NCBI GenBank assembly: GCA_003524435.1
Contig: DQHP01000029.1
Location: forward strand, 1 to 20,203
DNA: 20,203 bases
Direction of reading: 5' to 3'
From: Microbacterium sp.
Lineage (GTDB): Bacteria; Actinomycetota; Actinomycetes; Actinomycetales; Microbacteriaceae
Made by a program: the position numbers and the translations under genes. Below are positions 1 to 8,078 of the stretch, piece after piece. How positions within the stretch are numbered: the stretch's first letter is position 1; every line of letters begins with the position of its first letter. A model generated the notes under the pieces. The model had not been told where the DNA came from, searched no databases, and saw only the letters and a program-made list of their open reading frames with translations.

Positions 1-414
1 CGTCGGCTCGTCGGCCGGGCCGTCTGCCACGCCGATGGGGAACCCGTTCGCGGGATCCTGTGGGAAGACGCCGGCGGCGATAAAGCCCAACCCGCCGATC
101 GCGATGAGCACCGGAATGGCGGCGCGTCCGAGGCCGCCGGTCACGACCCTCCGATGTCCGATCGACAGGCAGATCAATCCGAGCCCGACCACGATGAAGG
201 TGAGCATCTGGATCCAGCCCAGTTCTCCCGTGGACAGCTGGCTGAGCGGGTGGATCCGAAGGTCGAATCCCGGTCGTGTCAGCATTTGCACGATCCCGGA
301 CGCATAGAACAGAGGCCCGGCGAATGCCCCGGCGAGCAGGAGGGCCCGTGTCGTGCGCGGCACTGCTCGGCTCGCGCTATTCGCGATGCTCGGTGCGGAA
401 TGGTTCATGGTCAC
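1..414 (-). CDS. DUF998-family membrane protein, 3' part off the left edge
   Basis: The reverse strand is open from a GTG at 414 to the window edge, giving 138 codons with no stop. The GTG has a GAGGAG ribosome site 6 bases upstream. An ATG two codons later is possible but sits farther from that site. The visible part has a polar N-terminus, then hydrophobic segments near residues 22-42, 68-87 and 97-115. The HPLSQLS stretch after the first segment and the DPANGFP stretch after the third resemble the DUF998 family of small polytopic membrane proteins, whose function is unknown. The C-terminal helices lie outside the window. The gene is divergent from the DUF1579-like gene, with a mirrored repeat pair between them, so joint control is plausible. 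The family call rests on motif recall, not a search. Confidence 0.75.
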   Translation of the reverse strand, partial: MTMNHSAPSIANSASRAVPRTTRALLLAGAFAGPLFYASGIVQMLTRPGFDLRIHPLSQLSTGELGWIQMLTFIVVGLGLICLSIGHRRVVTGGLGRAAIPVLIAIGGLGFIAAGVFPQDPANGFPIGVADGPADEPT

Positions 415-447
415 GGTGTGCTCCTCGGTTGGTTTCAATGTCGATGC

Positions 448-582
448 GCAGATACGTCGGAGCCAGATAGCGAGTATTGACATCTGCACTCCTAACTTCT
501 CGCTCGACCACCCTGGGGACTCGGTTCCGACGAGTTTCCGCACAGATGTCAATCGAGGCGATCTGGCTCCGAGGTATCTGTG
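448..582. promoter_or_regulatory. Mirror-image pair of 40-bp units between divergent genes
   Basis: Unit 1 (448-487) and the reverse complement of unit 2 (542-581) match at 32 of 40 positions. Each unit holds three CAGAT-type half-sites with identical mirrored spacing: CAGAT at 449 and 464 with ATCTG at 482, and CAGAT at 543 with ATCTG at 561 and 576. A unique spacer of 54 bases separates the units. Unit 1 begins 33 bases upstream of the DUF998 start and unit 2 ends 38 bases upstream of the DUF1579-like start, so each gene has one unit in the same orientation and at nearly the same distance. A cooperative regulator site or a duplicated promoter is the likely reading. A 134-bp miniature transposable element is an alternative, but no target-site duplication is visible. 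Confidence 0.7.
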
Positions 583-619
583 AGGGTGGCCCGCCGGGCT
601 GCCAATGAAAGGACACCTG

Positions 620-1099
620 ATGAACGAGAACCCGCTAGAGAACATCACCGCCGAGCAGATCGACGCATACGGACTCGGTGAGCAACCCATGCCCAGTAGC
701 GCCGTCGGTGCGCTCGACCGACTCGTCGGCGAATGGACAGTATCGGGCGGCGCCGAGGGCGTCATTAGATATGAGTGGATGCCGGGACGATTCTTCCTGC
801 TGCAGCATGTTGAGCTGGAGCAGTTCGGCCAGACCATCACCGGCCTCGAAGTCATCGGCCAGCTACGCCCTTTCGGCGAACCAGCCGGAGCGGACGTCGT
901 CTCGCGGTTCTACGACTCGATGGGGAACACCCTCGACTACGTCTACGAACTGGAGGGCGAGACGCTCACCATCTGGGCAGGGGCCAAGGGCAGCCCGGCT
1001 TACTTCACCGGCACCTTCAGTGATGACGATCGTGTGCTCGATGGCGCCTGGGTATACCCCGGTGAAGGCGGCTACGCGTCCACGATGACGCGCCGCTGA
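620..1099 (+). CDS. DUF1579-like hypothetical protein
   Basis: A 159-residue soluble protein. The ATG at 620 is chosen over an in-frame ATG at 605 because AAAGGA lies 6 bases upstream of it. After about 35 residues comes an LVGEWTV stretch, then alternating beta-type segments (YEWMPGRFFLLQHVE, VVSRFYDS, LTIWAG, YFTGTFSDD and a C-terminal GAWVYPGEGGY). That pattern is typical of the lipocalin-like DUF1579 group found in actinobacteria, whose role is not established. There is no signal peptide, membrane segment or catalytic motif. The gene lies 33 bases upstream of an alpha/beta hydrolase on the same strand, so the two are probably cotranscribed from the mirrored-repeat region. Assignment to DUF1579 rather than a neighbouring lipocalin-like family is tentative. 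Confidence 0.7.
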   Translation: MNENPLENITAEQIDAYGLGEQPMPSSAVGALDRLVGEWTVSGGAEGVIRYEWMPGRFFLLQHVELEQFGQTITGLEVIGQLRPFGEPAGADVVSRFYDSMGNTLDYVYELEGETLTIWAGAKGSPAYFTGTFSDDDRVLDGAWVYPGEGGYASTMTRR

Positions 1100-1132
1100 G
1101 CTCGTCGGACCCTTGAAAGAACGGAGATCGTC

Positions 1133-1978
1133 ATGCCGAAGAACAACACTTCCCACGCTCCCTCGCCGCTTCAGGTCATATCTGCGGACGGCACGGAGAT
1201 CTCGTATGAACGCAGCGGGCAGGGGCCTGTTGTCATCCTCATCGCGCAAGCGCTGTCCGACCTTCGAGACAACCGTCGCCTCGGCGCTCTGCTCGCCGCC
1301 TCGTACACCGTCGTGAACTACGACCGGCGCGGCCGCGGGAACAGCTCAGACGCCGGCGCTTGGGACATCGCTCGCGAGGTCGAAGACATCGAGGCGCTCA
1401 TCGAGGCGCATGGAGGTACGGCGGTGCTGTTCGGTGCGTCGTCCGGCGCGGTGCTCGCTTTGGACGCAGCAGCCGCGCTACCAGAGAGGGTCGTCGGCCT
1501 CATCGCCTACGAGCCCCCGGCGATCGTGGACGATCGACGCGCGCCTGTTCCGCGAGACCTCGCCGAACGCCTCGAGCAGCTCATACGAAACGGCCACGCG
1601 TCAGACGCGGTTCGCGAATTCAACCGAGTCGCACTCGGTGCCCCCGCGCTCATGATCTTGGCAATGCGGGCCATGGTCGGGCCATGGCGGACCATGGTCG
1701 CCATGGCCCCGACGGCGGTCTATGACACGCGCCTCTGTGTGGGGCTGCAGGACGGCAACCCTCTCAGTACCGATCGATGGAAGGCGCTGCGAGCGCCCTC
1801 TCTCGTGCTCGTCGGAAGCAAGAGCGAACCCTTCATGCAGAGCGGAACCCGAGAACTCGCATCGCTGATCCGAGCCGGCCACACGACGATCGAGGGCGCA
1901 CACCACGCGACGCCGATGATGAAACCCGCATCGTTGATTCCCCCAGTGCGATCGTTTCTCGACGCTGAGACCCCCTGA
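1133..1978 (+). CDS. Alpha/beta hydrolase
   Basis: A 281-residue protein with the alpha/beta-hydrolase order. An early strand GPVVILIAQ is followed by YDRRGRGNS near residues 63-71, the nucleophile elbow GASSG at 101-105 (Ser103), and a late GAHH near 255-258 supplying the catalytic histidine. The usual acid position after strand 6 or 7 reads LVGSKSE, so the acid is not certain. There is no signal peptide, so the enzyme is probably cytoplasmic. GGAG lies 6 bases upstream of the ATG. It follows the DUF1579-like gene closely and probably shares its transcript. The strand before the nucleophile lacks the usual HGxP oxyanion motif (IAQALSD instead), which is common in the small actinobacterial members of this family. 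The substrate cannot be told from sequence. Confidence 0.88.
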   Translation: MPKNNTSHAPSPLQVISADGTEISYERSGQGPVVILIAQALSDLRDNRRLGALLAASYTVVNYDRRGRGNSSDAGAWDIAREVEDIEALIEAHGGTAVLFGASSGAVLALDAAAALPERVVGLIAYEPPAIVDDRRAPVPRDLAERLEQLIRNGHASDAVREFNRVALGAPALMILAMRAMVGPWRTMVAMAPTAVYDTRLCVGLQDGNPLSTDRWKALRAPSLVLVGSKSEPFMQSGTRELASLIRAGHTTIEGAHHATPMMKPASLIPPVRSFLDAETP

Positions 1979-2124
1979 CGGTGCCGAATGAACTCGTCGC
2001 CGACGAAGAGCGCCGATCGGACTGCACTGAGTGACATTCCCACGCCGGTCCCGCAGCCTTTGCCCTCCGGACGCGCCCGCCATGCTCGCGTGCAAAAGGA
2101 AGCGCAAGACGATAGACCTGGAGC

Positions 2125-3273
2125 ATGGTGACTGGTCAAACTACGCAGGATAATTCCTCGACGCGCTCCTCCTCAAGGCGAGTTTCCTTCCTCGCACAGC
2201 GTGTGCTTGCCTGGTTTGCGTTGAGTGTTGTCGGAAACCTTGGCCTAATAGTTATCGCCTTCGTACTCTCACAGCCGCCGTTCGCTCTCCCTTGGGATGA
2301 GATCATCGCGAACATCGCCACGGCAGCGGCACCGCTCTACTCCCCGACCCTGCTGTTCTTCACCGCAATTCTGGGCGTGCTCAGCTCTCTGTATCCGGCC
2401 GCACGTGCGAGAGGACGAGTTCCTGACTCAGTGGAAGAGGATGCAGAACAGGCCGAACGCCTCATCGCCCGCGTGGTGCAACTGGCGCTTACCTTCGTTC
2501 TCAGCGTGGCAGCCGTCGTCATCCTCGATGACGCATCCCAGGTCGCATACGTACTCTTCGCAACCCTGCTCGGTTTCATCACGTTCGCCCTGGCGGAGCG
2601 CATCGCACCACCGCCCACGATGACGCCTGAGGAGCGTTTCCAAAAAGCCCAGGAGTATTTGGACCGGATTGCGGGATGGGCTGATGACGAACTCGGTCAG
2701 GGGTGGCGAGATGCCTCTACTCGGGGAGCGTGGGCTACCCTTGTTGCCCTCTTGATTGCGCCCATCGCCTTTCCACTCGCGGTCGTCGCGATAGTCACAT
2801 GGATCCTCTTTGGCCCCGAAATCGCGTTCGCACCAATGACGCTGATTGTCTACGCCGTCTCGATGTTCGGCACGCTCACACTGGTGCTCTCCTGGCTCGC
2901 CTCCGCAGACAAAGCCGACCCGCCACGGTCACGACTATGGCGAGGGATCTTCCTCCATATCCTTTCGGGCGCTGCCATCGCCACGCTCTCACTGCCCTAT
3001 CTCCTGGAGGGCAATAACATTTGGTGGGTCGGTTTCGCGGTCCTCGGATCCGGCGCCCTGGCCCTCATGCTCCTCTACCTGCCAGGGCCTGAATGGTGGC
3101 ACGAATGCAGGCTCCGTCTGCAACGTCGACTCACTTCACCACAGCTTCGGCGCGCAGAGAAGTTCCGCGATGACGCGAAGAAAACGTGGGAGGCCTCCGT
3201 GCCTTCTCGGGAACCATGGATCCAGCGTCTGGTCCAAAGGCTCACACGCCGCCGATCCAACTCGCGAAGTTAG
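2125..3273 (+). CDS. Polytopic membrane protein of unknown function
   Basis: I do not recognise the family. The 382-residue product has a polar Ser/Arg-rich N-terminus and about eight hydrophobic segments, near residues 28-48, 72-92, 113-133, 138-157, 202-229, 236-258, 272-291 and 299-319. A charged cytoplasmic-type loop (about 159-200) separates the two groups of four, and a basic tail of about 60 residues follows the last segment. No transporter or enzyme signature is visible. The start is uncertain: GGAG lies only 1 base before the ATG at 2125 but 4 bases before an in-frame GTG at 2128. A gap of 146 bases without a clear promoter precedes the gene. Its TAG stop overlaps the stop of the convergent phosphatase gene by 4 bases. 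Confidence 0.75.
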   Translation: MVTGQTTQDNSSTRSSSRRVSFLAQRVLAWFALSVVGNLGLIVIAFVLSQPPFALPWDEIIANIATAAAPLYSPTLLFFTAILGVLSSLYPAARARGRVPDSVEEDAEQAERLIARVVQLALTFVLSVAAVVILDDASQVAYVLFATLLGFITFALAERIAPPPTMTPEERFQKAQEYLDRIAGWADDELGQGWRDASTRGAWATLVALLIAPIAFPLAVVAIVTWILFGPEIAFAPMTLIVYAVSMFGTLTLVLSWLASADKADPPRSRLWRGIFLHILSGAAIATLSLPYLLEGNNIWWVGFAVLGSGALALMLLYLPGPEWWHECRLRLQRRLTSPQLRRAEKFRDDAKKTWEASVPSREPWIQRLVQRLTRRRSNSRS

Positions 3274-3908
3274 CTTGCGATTGCCGGTGCGTTGTACTGC
3301 ATCAGCGCGCCAACGCCGTGGAGCTCGCTCGCATCAGACACCCTGGGAAGTGACAGCGTGGTGATCGTCGCGTTGCCGAGCGCAGGGAATCGTCGCCGAT
3401 ATTCGTCGAGAGGGATACCCAGAAAACGGCAGAGCATGAGCCGGATCAATGTGGTGTGCGCGACCAGCGCGATGCTCGCCGTCTCCTCCTGCGTCTGCAT
3501 CAACTCGACGATGGCGCCGAGCCCGCGATCGACCGCATGAGCACCCAGCTCGCCACCCGGCAGCGGAGAGGAGGCGGGCGACGCGAGGAAATCGGCGAGT
3601 GCCGCGGGGAATTTCTCCCGCATCTCGGTGCGGGTAAGCCCCTCCGCCTCGCCGAAGCTCACTTCTCTGATCCCCCGGTCCATGATCACGGGCACTCCCG
3701 CGGCCCGCGCGACGACGGCGCCGGTCTCAGCGGCCCGGCGCAGGTCAGAGGTCACCACCACATCAATCGACGCAGCTGCAGCCCACGGAGCGAGAGACTG
3801 AGCCTGCGCCCTCCCCCGCTCTGTAAGTTCGATGTCGGAGACCCCGGCATATCGGTTCTCGGCGTGCCACACGGTCTCGCCGTGACGAATGAGATGGAGA
3901 GTGATCAT
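3270..3908 (-). CDS. Histidine phosphatase (phosphoglycerate mutase-like)
   Basis: A 212-residue member of the histidine phosphatase superfamily, GpmB/PhoE-like. The N-terminal LIRHGET motif places Arg8 and His9 in the active site. SDLRRA (57-58), REVSFGEAEG (Glu82) and the second histidine in VAHTT (His151) complete the phosphohistidine pocket. The ATG at 3908 is chosen because it overlaps the stop of the upstream kinase gene as ATGA, a 4-base overlap that implies translational coupling; upstream in-frame codons have no such support. Being last in the kinase operon suggests it removes phosphate from an intermediate or a wasteful by-product of the pathway rather than serving glycolysis. Members of this family vary widely in substrate, so none is assigned. 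Its stop overlaps the convergent membrane-protein stop. Confidence 0.9.
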   Translation of the reverse strand: MITLHLIRHGETVWHAENRYAGVSDIELTERGRAQAQSLAPWAAAASIDVVVTSDLRRAAETGAVVARAAGVPVIMDRGIREVSFGEAEGLTRTEMREKFPAALADFLASPASSPLPGGELGAHAVDRGLGAIVELMQTQEETASIALVAHTTLIRLMLCRFLGIPLDEYRRRFPALGNATITTLSLPRVSDASELHGVGALMQYNAPAIAS

Positions 3909-5398
3909 GTGTTCAGTCTTTCTCGAGCCGCGGAACACAATTCCGGCGCAAGCCAGCCGCTGTCCGTGAGGTGATCGATGAATCCGGCATAGGCATCTGC
4001 GAGCACCCCGCGGCGCTGTGCGCGCGGCTCGACAAGCGATGATGGCGGTGTCATACGCTGGGCGATACTCGCAAGTGGAGCGGTGGCGCCAGCATCATTA
4101 TGCGCAGCATGCCCGGCCGCGGCGAGCATGGCCATTCCGGCTGCCCCTTCACTCTGGGCAGGCACGCTCAGCTCACGCTGCAGCGTGTCAGCCCGCAGCT
4201 GCGTCCACACCGGATTGCGCGCGCCACCACCTGTCACATAGAGCGGCCCGCCGACGTCATATCCCGTCATGGCGAGAAGGTCGAAAGCAAGCCGTTCAAC
4301 GTAGGCGACACCATGCAGAATCGCCGAGAACACCGTGACATCATCACCGCTTTCCGGCAGCAGCGCGACAGCATCCGATGCGACGAACGGGAAACGCTCA
4401 CCACGACCATTGAGGGGATAGGCGATCGGCGCTGCGCCGGTCAGGTTCAGCTGTGTTGTAAGTGCGGTTAGATCCCTGCCAGGCAGCAACTTCGAAATGG
4501 CTCCTGCTCCAGAGTTCGAAGCTCCGCCCGGGTACCAACCGCCCTCGAATGGCGCTCGATGCGCGTACACCGCCCCGGTCGGGTCAAGGTGGCGCTCAGC
4601 GGAAACGCCCTTCAGAACGAGGGTCGTTCCTAGAACGCTGTTCCATGTCCCTGCAGTCAACGCTCCAGACGACAGCTGCGCTGCGCAGCCGTCGGTCATC
4701 CCCGCCACGATGAGACATCCGACGGGCAGCCCAGTCGCGGCAGAGCCTGTTTTGTCGACGGCACCGATGACCGAACCAGATGCAGCAAGGCCGTTGAGCT
4801 TCGACAGTGTTACACCGAGGGAATCCAGTACGTCCTCAGGCCAGCTGACGCGATCCAGGTCTGCACCGGTCTTCAGTGCCGAGCTGAGATCGGAAGCCAC
4901 GCGGTGGCCCGCGAGCAGACTCGTGATCACGTCCGGCTGATGGCCGATTACCGAATCGTCGTACGCGCGCGAGCTCAGCATTTCGAGCAGCTTCGGCAAC
5001 CCCCACGAGGCCTGCATGCGATATCCCAGTCGATGCCAGAGGGCTGCTCCCGCGGTAGCCACGCGGTCGAGATGCGGTGCACCCCGACGATCGTCATACA
5101 TCACAGCCGGGCCACGCGGCTCACCCGTTACACGGTCGAGCGCCACGAGAGTCCCCGACGTGCCCGAGACCGAGACCGCTCGAAGCGTGTATCTGACGGA
5201 CAGGTCGGCGGTGACCTTCAGCAGGATGCTCTTAGTCGCCTCCAGCCACTGCTGCGGGTTCTGTTCATGCCGGTCATCGAAGCGGTTGCTATCCAGCAGT
5301 GCGGATGCTGCAGCGAGTTCGCGTCCGTCATCATCGAGCACGATCGCTCGGACGCTCTGCGTACCGAGGTCAATACCCATCCAGGCAGATTCAGTCAT
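3905..5398 (-). CDS. FGGY-family carbohydrate kinase (D-ribulokinase/xylulokinase-like)
   Basis: A 497-residue sugar kinase of the FGGY family, which transfers phosphate from ATP to a ketose or polyol. It has the N-terminal phosphate-binding GIDLGTQS (8-14), SVSGTSGTLVAL (76-87), the probable catalytic base Asp236 in GMTDGCAAQ, WNSVLGTTLVLKG (252-264), GGASNSGAG (291-299) and the adenine-site GGGARNPVW (390-398). The SGTSGT and GMTDGCAAQ blocks resemble the D-ribulokinase/xylulokinase-like clade known from cyanobacteria and plants more than classical XylB. The start at 5398 is chosen because conserved sequence begins there and it overlaps the upstream kinase stop by 8 bases. The ATGA junction with the phosphatase shows a shared transcript. 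Its substrate is probably a pentulose, but this is inference. Confidence 0.9.
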   Translation of the reverse strand: MTESAWMGIDLGTQSVRAIVLDDDGRELAAASALLDSNRFDDRHEQNPQQWLEATKSILLKVTADLSVRYTLRAVSVSGTSGTLVALDRVTGEPRGPAVMYDDRRGAPHLDRVATAGAALWHRLGYRMQASWGLPKLLEMLSSRAYDDSVIGHQPDVITSLLAGHRVASDLSSALKTGADLDRVSWPEDVLDSLGVTLSKLNGLAASGSVIGAVDKTGSAATGLPVGCLIVAGMTDGCAAQLSSGALTAGTWNSVLGTTLVLKGVSAERHLDPTGAVYAHRAPFEGGWYPGGASNSGAGAISKLLPGRDLTALTTQLNLTGAAPIAYPLNGRGERFPFVASDAVALLPESGDDVTVFSAILHGVAYVERLAFDLLAMTGYDVGGPLYVTGGGARNPVWTQLRADTLQRELSVPAQSEGAAGMAMLAAAGHAAHNDAGATAPLASIAQRMTPPSSLVEPRAQRRGVLADAYAGFIDHLTDSGWLAPELCSAARERLNT

Positions 5399-6905
5399 AT
5401 GACGGGCGTTCCAGACCGCGATCCCACCGATTCCAACGATGCATGAGGGCGTCACGTGTCTGCAGAAAGTCCGCGTGCCGTTCGTCGAAAAGGCCACGCG
5501 TGGACAGACTCGGAATAAAGGTCTCCGCGCGCTGCACCAGCGCCTCAGCTGCAGCGTGGAGATCTTGGTACTCGTCGGCGGCGACAGCGGCATAGAGCAT
5601 TGCGCCTTTCGCGCCGACCTGCGTTCCGGCGATGCGAACGGTCTCGACACCAGTGACGTCGGCGATCACCTGGCACCACAGGTCACTGGCTGACCCACCA
5701 CCCGACAGGACGAGTTCTGTAACGTGGGCACCGCTGGTATCCAGACAGTCGCGGATCACGTGCGCGAGCCCTTCCAACGTGGCACGAGCGATGTCCGCAC
5801 GGCCCGTACCGAACGTGATGCCGCCGATCACACCGCGCGCATCGGCATCGAGGAACGGCATCCGTTCCCCTGCCGGCGACAGGTACGGCCACATTCTGAC
5901 GCCGTGCGCGCCGGGCTCGGATCCGCGCGCGAGTTCAGTAAGTGCTGCGGCATCCTCAACACCGAGCAGCTCGCGCGCCCATTCGATGACGCCCGTTCCG
6001 GACAGCGTCGGGAAAGCTCGGGTGATCAGTCGCCCTTCGCTCCCGTGCAGTGTGAGCCCTGTCGGGGTGGCATCGGTGCTGACCGTGTCGACGAGCGTCC
6101 CCGTGCACAGCGTCGTGCCGAGGATGCAGAAGGCCGACCCCACAGCGACGCTTCCGCCCCCGGTGGCTGTGGCAACCACGTCGTACGGTGCGAGAGTCAC
6201 GGGGATGCCGACGTCGAGCCCGGCACGTTTGGCTGCCTCCGGCTGCAACGGCCGAGTAAGTTCCGCTTCGGAGAACACCGGTGGAATCAACTCACGCACC
6301 GAGTCCAGTCCATACAGGGCGAACAGCTCGTCGGAGTACTGTCCGGTCGCGACATCGAGCCAGGGCGCGGATGCTTCGGACGGATGCAGTCCGCGTGCGC
6401 CGGTCAGTGATTCGAACAGCCAGCTTCCGCAGGTCACGACATCGCGCACGCCCTTGAGAGCGGCGGGTTCCTCGGCCAGGAACCAGGCCAGGATTGCGTT
6501 TGGAAGCCCGAGGTTGCCCAGAGAGCCATTGACACGAAACGCGTCTTCGAGGGTGCCGTTGCGCGTCCATGCGTCAATAACCGCGGTAGCTCGAGCGTCA
6601 TTCCAGAGAACTGCCGGACGAACGGGCTTTCCATCGTGGCCGATCATCCACGCACCATCACCCTGCCCGGTGATCGCGACCCGCGCGATCGGACGGGCGT
6701 ACTGTCGCGTCGCATCGGCGATGCAGCTCCACACGACGTCAAGAACTTCAGCCATGTCCTGCTCTGCCCAACCGGGACGAGGACTGTCGATGGTGGTGGT
6801 TCGGCGAACGACGATCTGCTCGCGTCCGCGTTCATCGAAGACGACAGCCTTGATGAGGCTGGTGCCCGCATCAACGGCGAGGGTGGCTCCGCGCGAATCG
6901 GTCAT
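5391..6905 (-). CDS. FGGY-family carbohydrate kinase (LyxK/EryA-like)
   Basis: A 504-residue FGGY kinase clearly different from its neighbour. Visible blocks are VDAGTS (11-16), PGWAEQDM (44-51), ITGQGDGAW (78-86), the probable catalytic base Asp242 in APYDVVATA, ILGTTLCTG (261-269), SPAGERMPFLD (343-353) and GGGSASDLW (402-410). The PGWAEQDM and YDVV-type blocks recall L-xylulose kinase LyxK and erythritol kinase EryA; LsrK, the AI-2 kinase, is a more distant alternative. The ATG at 6905 overlaps the dehydrogenase stop as ATGA, and the 3' end overlaps the second kinase by 8 bases. Two kinases from different FGGY clades in one operon suggest either two substrates or two phosphorylation steps. 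Substrate is unassigned. Confidence 0.9.
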   Translation of the reverse strand: MTDSRGATLAVDAGTSLIKAVVFDERGREQIVVRRTTTIDSPRPGWAEQDMAEVLDVVWSCIADATRQYARPIARVAITGQGDGAWMIGHDGKPVRPAVLWNDARATAVIDAWTRNGTLEDAFRVNGSLGNLGLPNAILAWFLAEEPAALKGVRDVVTCGSWLFESLTGARGLHPSEASAPWLDVATGQYSDELFALYGLDSVRELIPPVFSEAELTRPLQPEAAKRAGLDVGIPVTLAPYDVVATATGGGSVAVGSAFCILGTTLCTGTLVDTVSTDATPTGLTLHGSEGRLITRAFPTLSGTGVIEWARELLGVEDAAALTELARGSEPGAHGVRMWPYLSPAGERMPFLDADARGVIGGITFGTGRADIARATLEGLAHVIRDCLDTSGAHVTELVLSGGGSASDLWCQVIADVTGVETVRIAGTQVGAKGAMLYAAVAADEYQDLHAAAEALVQRAETFIPSLSTRGLFDERHADFLQTRDALMHRWNRWDRGLERPSYD

Positions 6906-7963
6906 GACGCTGTATTCAGCTGCAACACGTCGAGTACCTCCGGATTCGCGACATGAGCGGGGATACGACCCGCCACGAAATCCGCGACATCTCTGGCAAC
7001 AATATCGGCGGCGCGTGTAGCAGTCTGCGTCGTGGCACCCGCCAGGTGAGGCGAGACAACGACGTTCGGTGCAGAGAACAGCGGCCAATCGGCCGGCGGC
7101 GGCTCGACGTCGTAGACGTCAAGGGCAAGGGCGCCGAGGCGACCCGAGCGAAGCAGGTCCGGCAAAGGACCGTAGTCGAGCAGTCCGCCGCGTGCGGCGT
7201 TGACCAGTACCGCTCCATGGGGAAGCAGTCCCAACGCCCGCTCGTCGATGATGTGCTTCGTCTCGGGCGTGAGCCGGGCATGGAGACTGACCACGCTGCT
7301 GCGCTGCAGCAGTGTCTCAAGCTCGACCGTGATGACACCGTCTGCCGCGAGCGCACTCGCATCGGCATACGGGTCGTAGGCGATCACCGTCGATCCAAAA
7401 GCCTGCAGAATGCGAGCGACGATGCGTCCGATTGCGCCATAGCCCACCAACCCCACGGTGGTGCCATCGAGCTCAACGCCCACGTTCTCCCAGGCGTAGT
7501 AGTCGCCGCGCCAGACTCCTCGTTTGAGCTCGGCATCGGTCAGCGGAATCCTCCGCATCGCCGCCAGGATGAGGCCGATCGTGAACTCGGCGGCAGCCTG
7601 GGCGTTACGCCCAGGGGCGAACGTGACGAGCACCCCTGCCTCGGTTGCTGCAGCGAGATCGACGTTGACGGGGCCGCCCCGGCAGATGCCGACCATCTGA
7701 AGTTCGGGGCGAGCGGCGAATACTTCACGAGTGAACGGCGCCATCTGCGATACGGCGATCTGAGCGCCTTCGAGCGCGGCGATGCTGGCGGCGATGCTGC
7801 CGCTGGCTTCGATGACGTCTCCGATCGGGCCGAACGGTTCGTGTGGCCAGGGGAGGGTCGTTTCGCTGAAGGTCGCTGAGGTCTGCCCAAGCTCTTTTTC
7901 CAGAGCCGCGCGGAACACTGTCGGAGTGACGAAGTGATCGCCAGCTATCGCAATATGGGGCAT
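6902..7963 (-). CDS. D-isomer-specific 2-hydroxyacid dehydrogenase
   Basis: A 353-residue NAD(P)-dependent dehydrogenase of the SerA/formate dehydrogenase-like family, which interconverts 2-hydroxy and 2-oxo acids. The Rossmann motif is GYGAIG (174-179), followed about 17 residues later by a strand ending YDPY. The catalytic triad is Arg258 (NAARGG), Glu287 (DVYDVEP) and His306 (SPHLAG). There is no C-terminal ACT domain, so it is not a full-length regulated phosphoglycerate dehydrogenase. The ATG at 7963 has AGGAAGG 5 bases upstream. It is first in the four-gene leftward operon, after a 115-base gap from the regulator gene that holds an AT-rich patch. A hydroxyacid step in a sugar-kinase operon is unusual; it may act on an aldonate, tetronate or glycerate, or remove a toxic oxo acid. 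Confidence 0.92.
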   Translation of the reverse strand: MPHIAIAGDHFVTPTVFRAALEKELGQTSATFSETTLPWPHEPFGPIGDVIEASGSIAASIAALEGAQIAVSQMAPFTREVFAARPELQMVGICRGGPVNVDLAAATEAGVLVTFAPGRNAQAAAEFTIGLILAAMRRIPLTDAELKRGVWRGDYYAWENVGVELDGTTVGLVGYGAIGRIVARILQAFGSTVIAYDPYADASALAADGVITVELETLLQRSSVVSLHARLTPETKHIIDERALGLLPHGAVLVNAARGGLLDYGPLPDLLRSGRLGALALDVYDVEPPPADWPLFSAPNVVVSPHLAGATTQTATRAADIVARDVADFVAGRIPAHVANPEVLDVLQLNTAS

Positions 7964-8021
7964 TTCAGCCTTCCTGCTGTAAGCGGGGAGACACGGCGTC
8001 TGCGCCCGATTGCAGGAAGCT

Positions 8022-8055
8022 TACCATTCTGGTTGATATTAATAACAGAAAATGT
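8022..8055. promoter_or_regulatory. AT-rich patch upstream of dehydrogenase operon, possible promoter/operator
   Basis: In otherwise GC-rich DNA this patch is strongly AT-rich and carries an imperfect inverted repeat, TTCTG (8027-8031) and CAGAA (8046-8050). Read leftward it offers a TAATAT -10-like hexamer, with a weak ATTTCA 16 bases before it. It lies in the gap between the DeoR gene and the dehydrogenase gene, so the catabolic operon may have its own promoter here and the DeoR protein may bind it. This is inference from base composition and position. Confidence 0.4.
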
Positions 8056-8078
8056 GCTGAAATCCTGCTTGAGGGCGC

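Noticed and set aside
377..616. Open frames on both strands across the gap at 353-616 with shared RSQIASIDIC-type peptides
   Set aside because: The shared peptides come from translating the mirrored 40-bp units in opposite directions. There is no ribosome site or protein-like composition, and the frames overlap the DUF998 start.
1979..2124. Possible promoter or small RNA in the gap before the membrane-protein gene
   Set aside because: No convincing -35/-10 pair, stable hairpin or terminator was found.
3270..3908. Glycolytic phosphoglycerate mutase
   Set aside because: The short GpmB-like form and its coupling to sugar kinases favour a pathway phosphatase; mutase activity is not supported.
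5632..7020. Long 462-codon open frame on the + strand
   Set aside because: It lies antisense to the kinase and dehydrogenase genes, is Arg/Ser/Pro-rich without domains, and is a by-product of high GC third positions.
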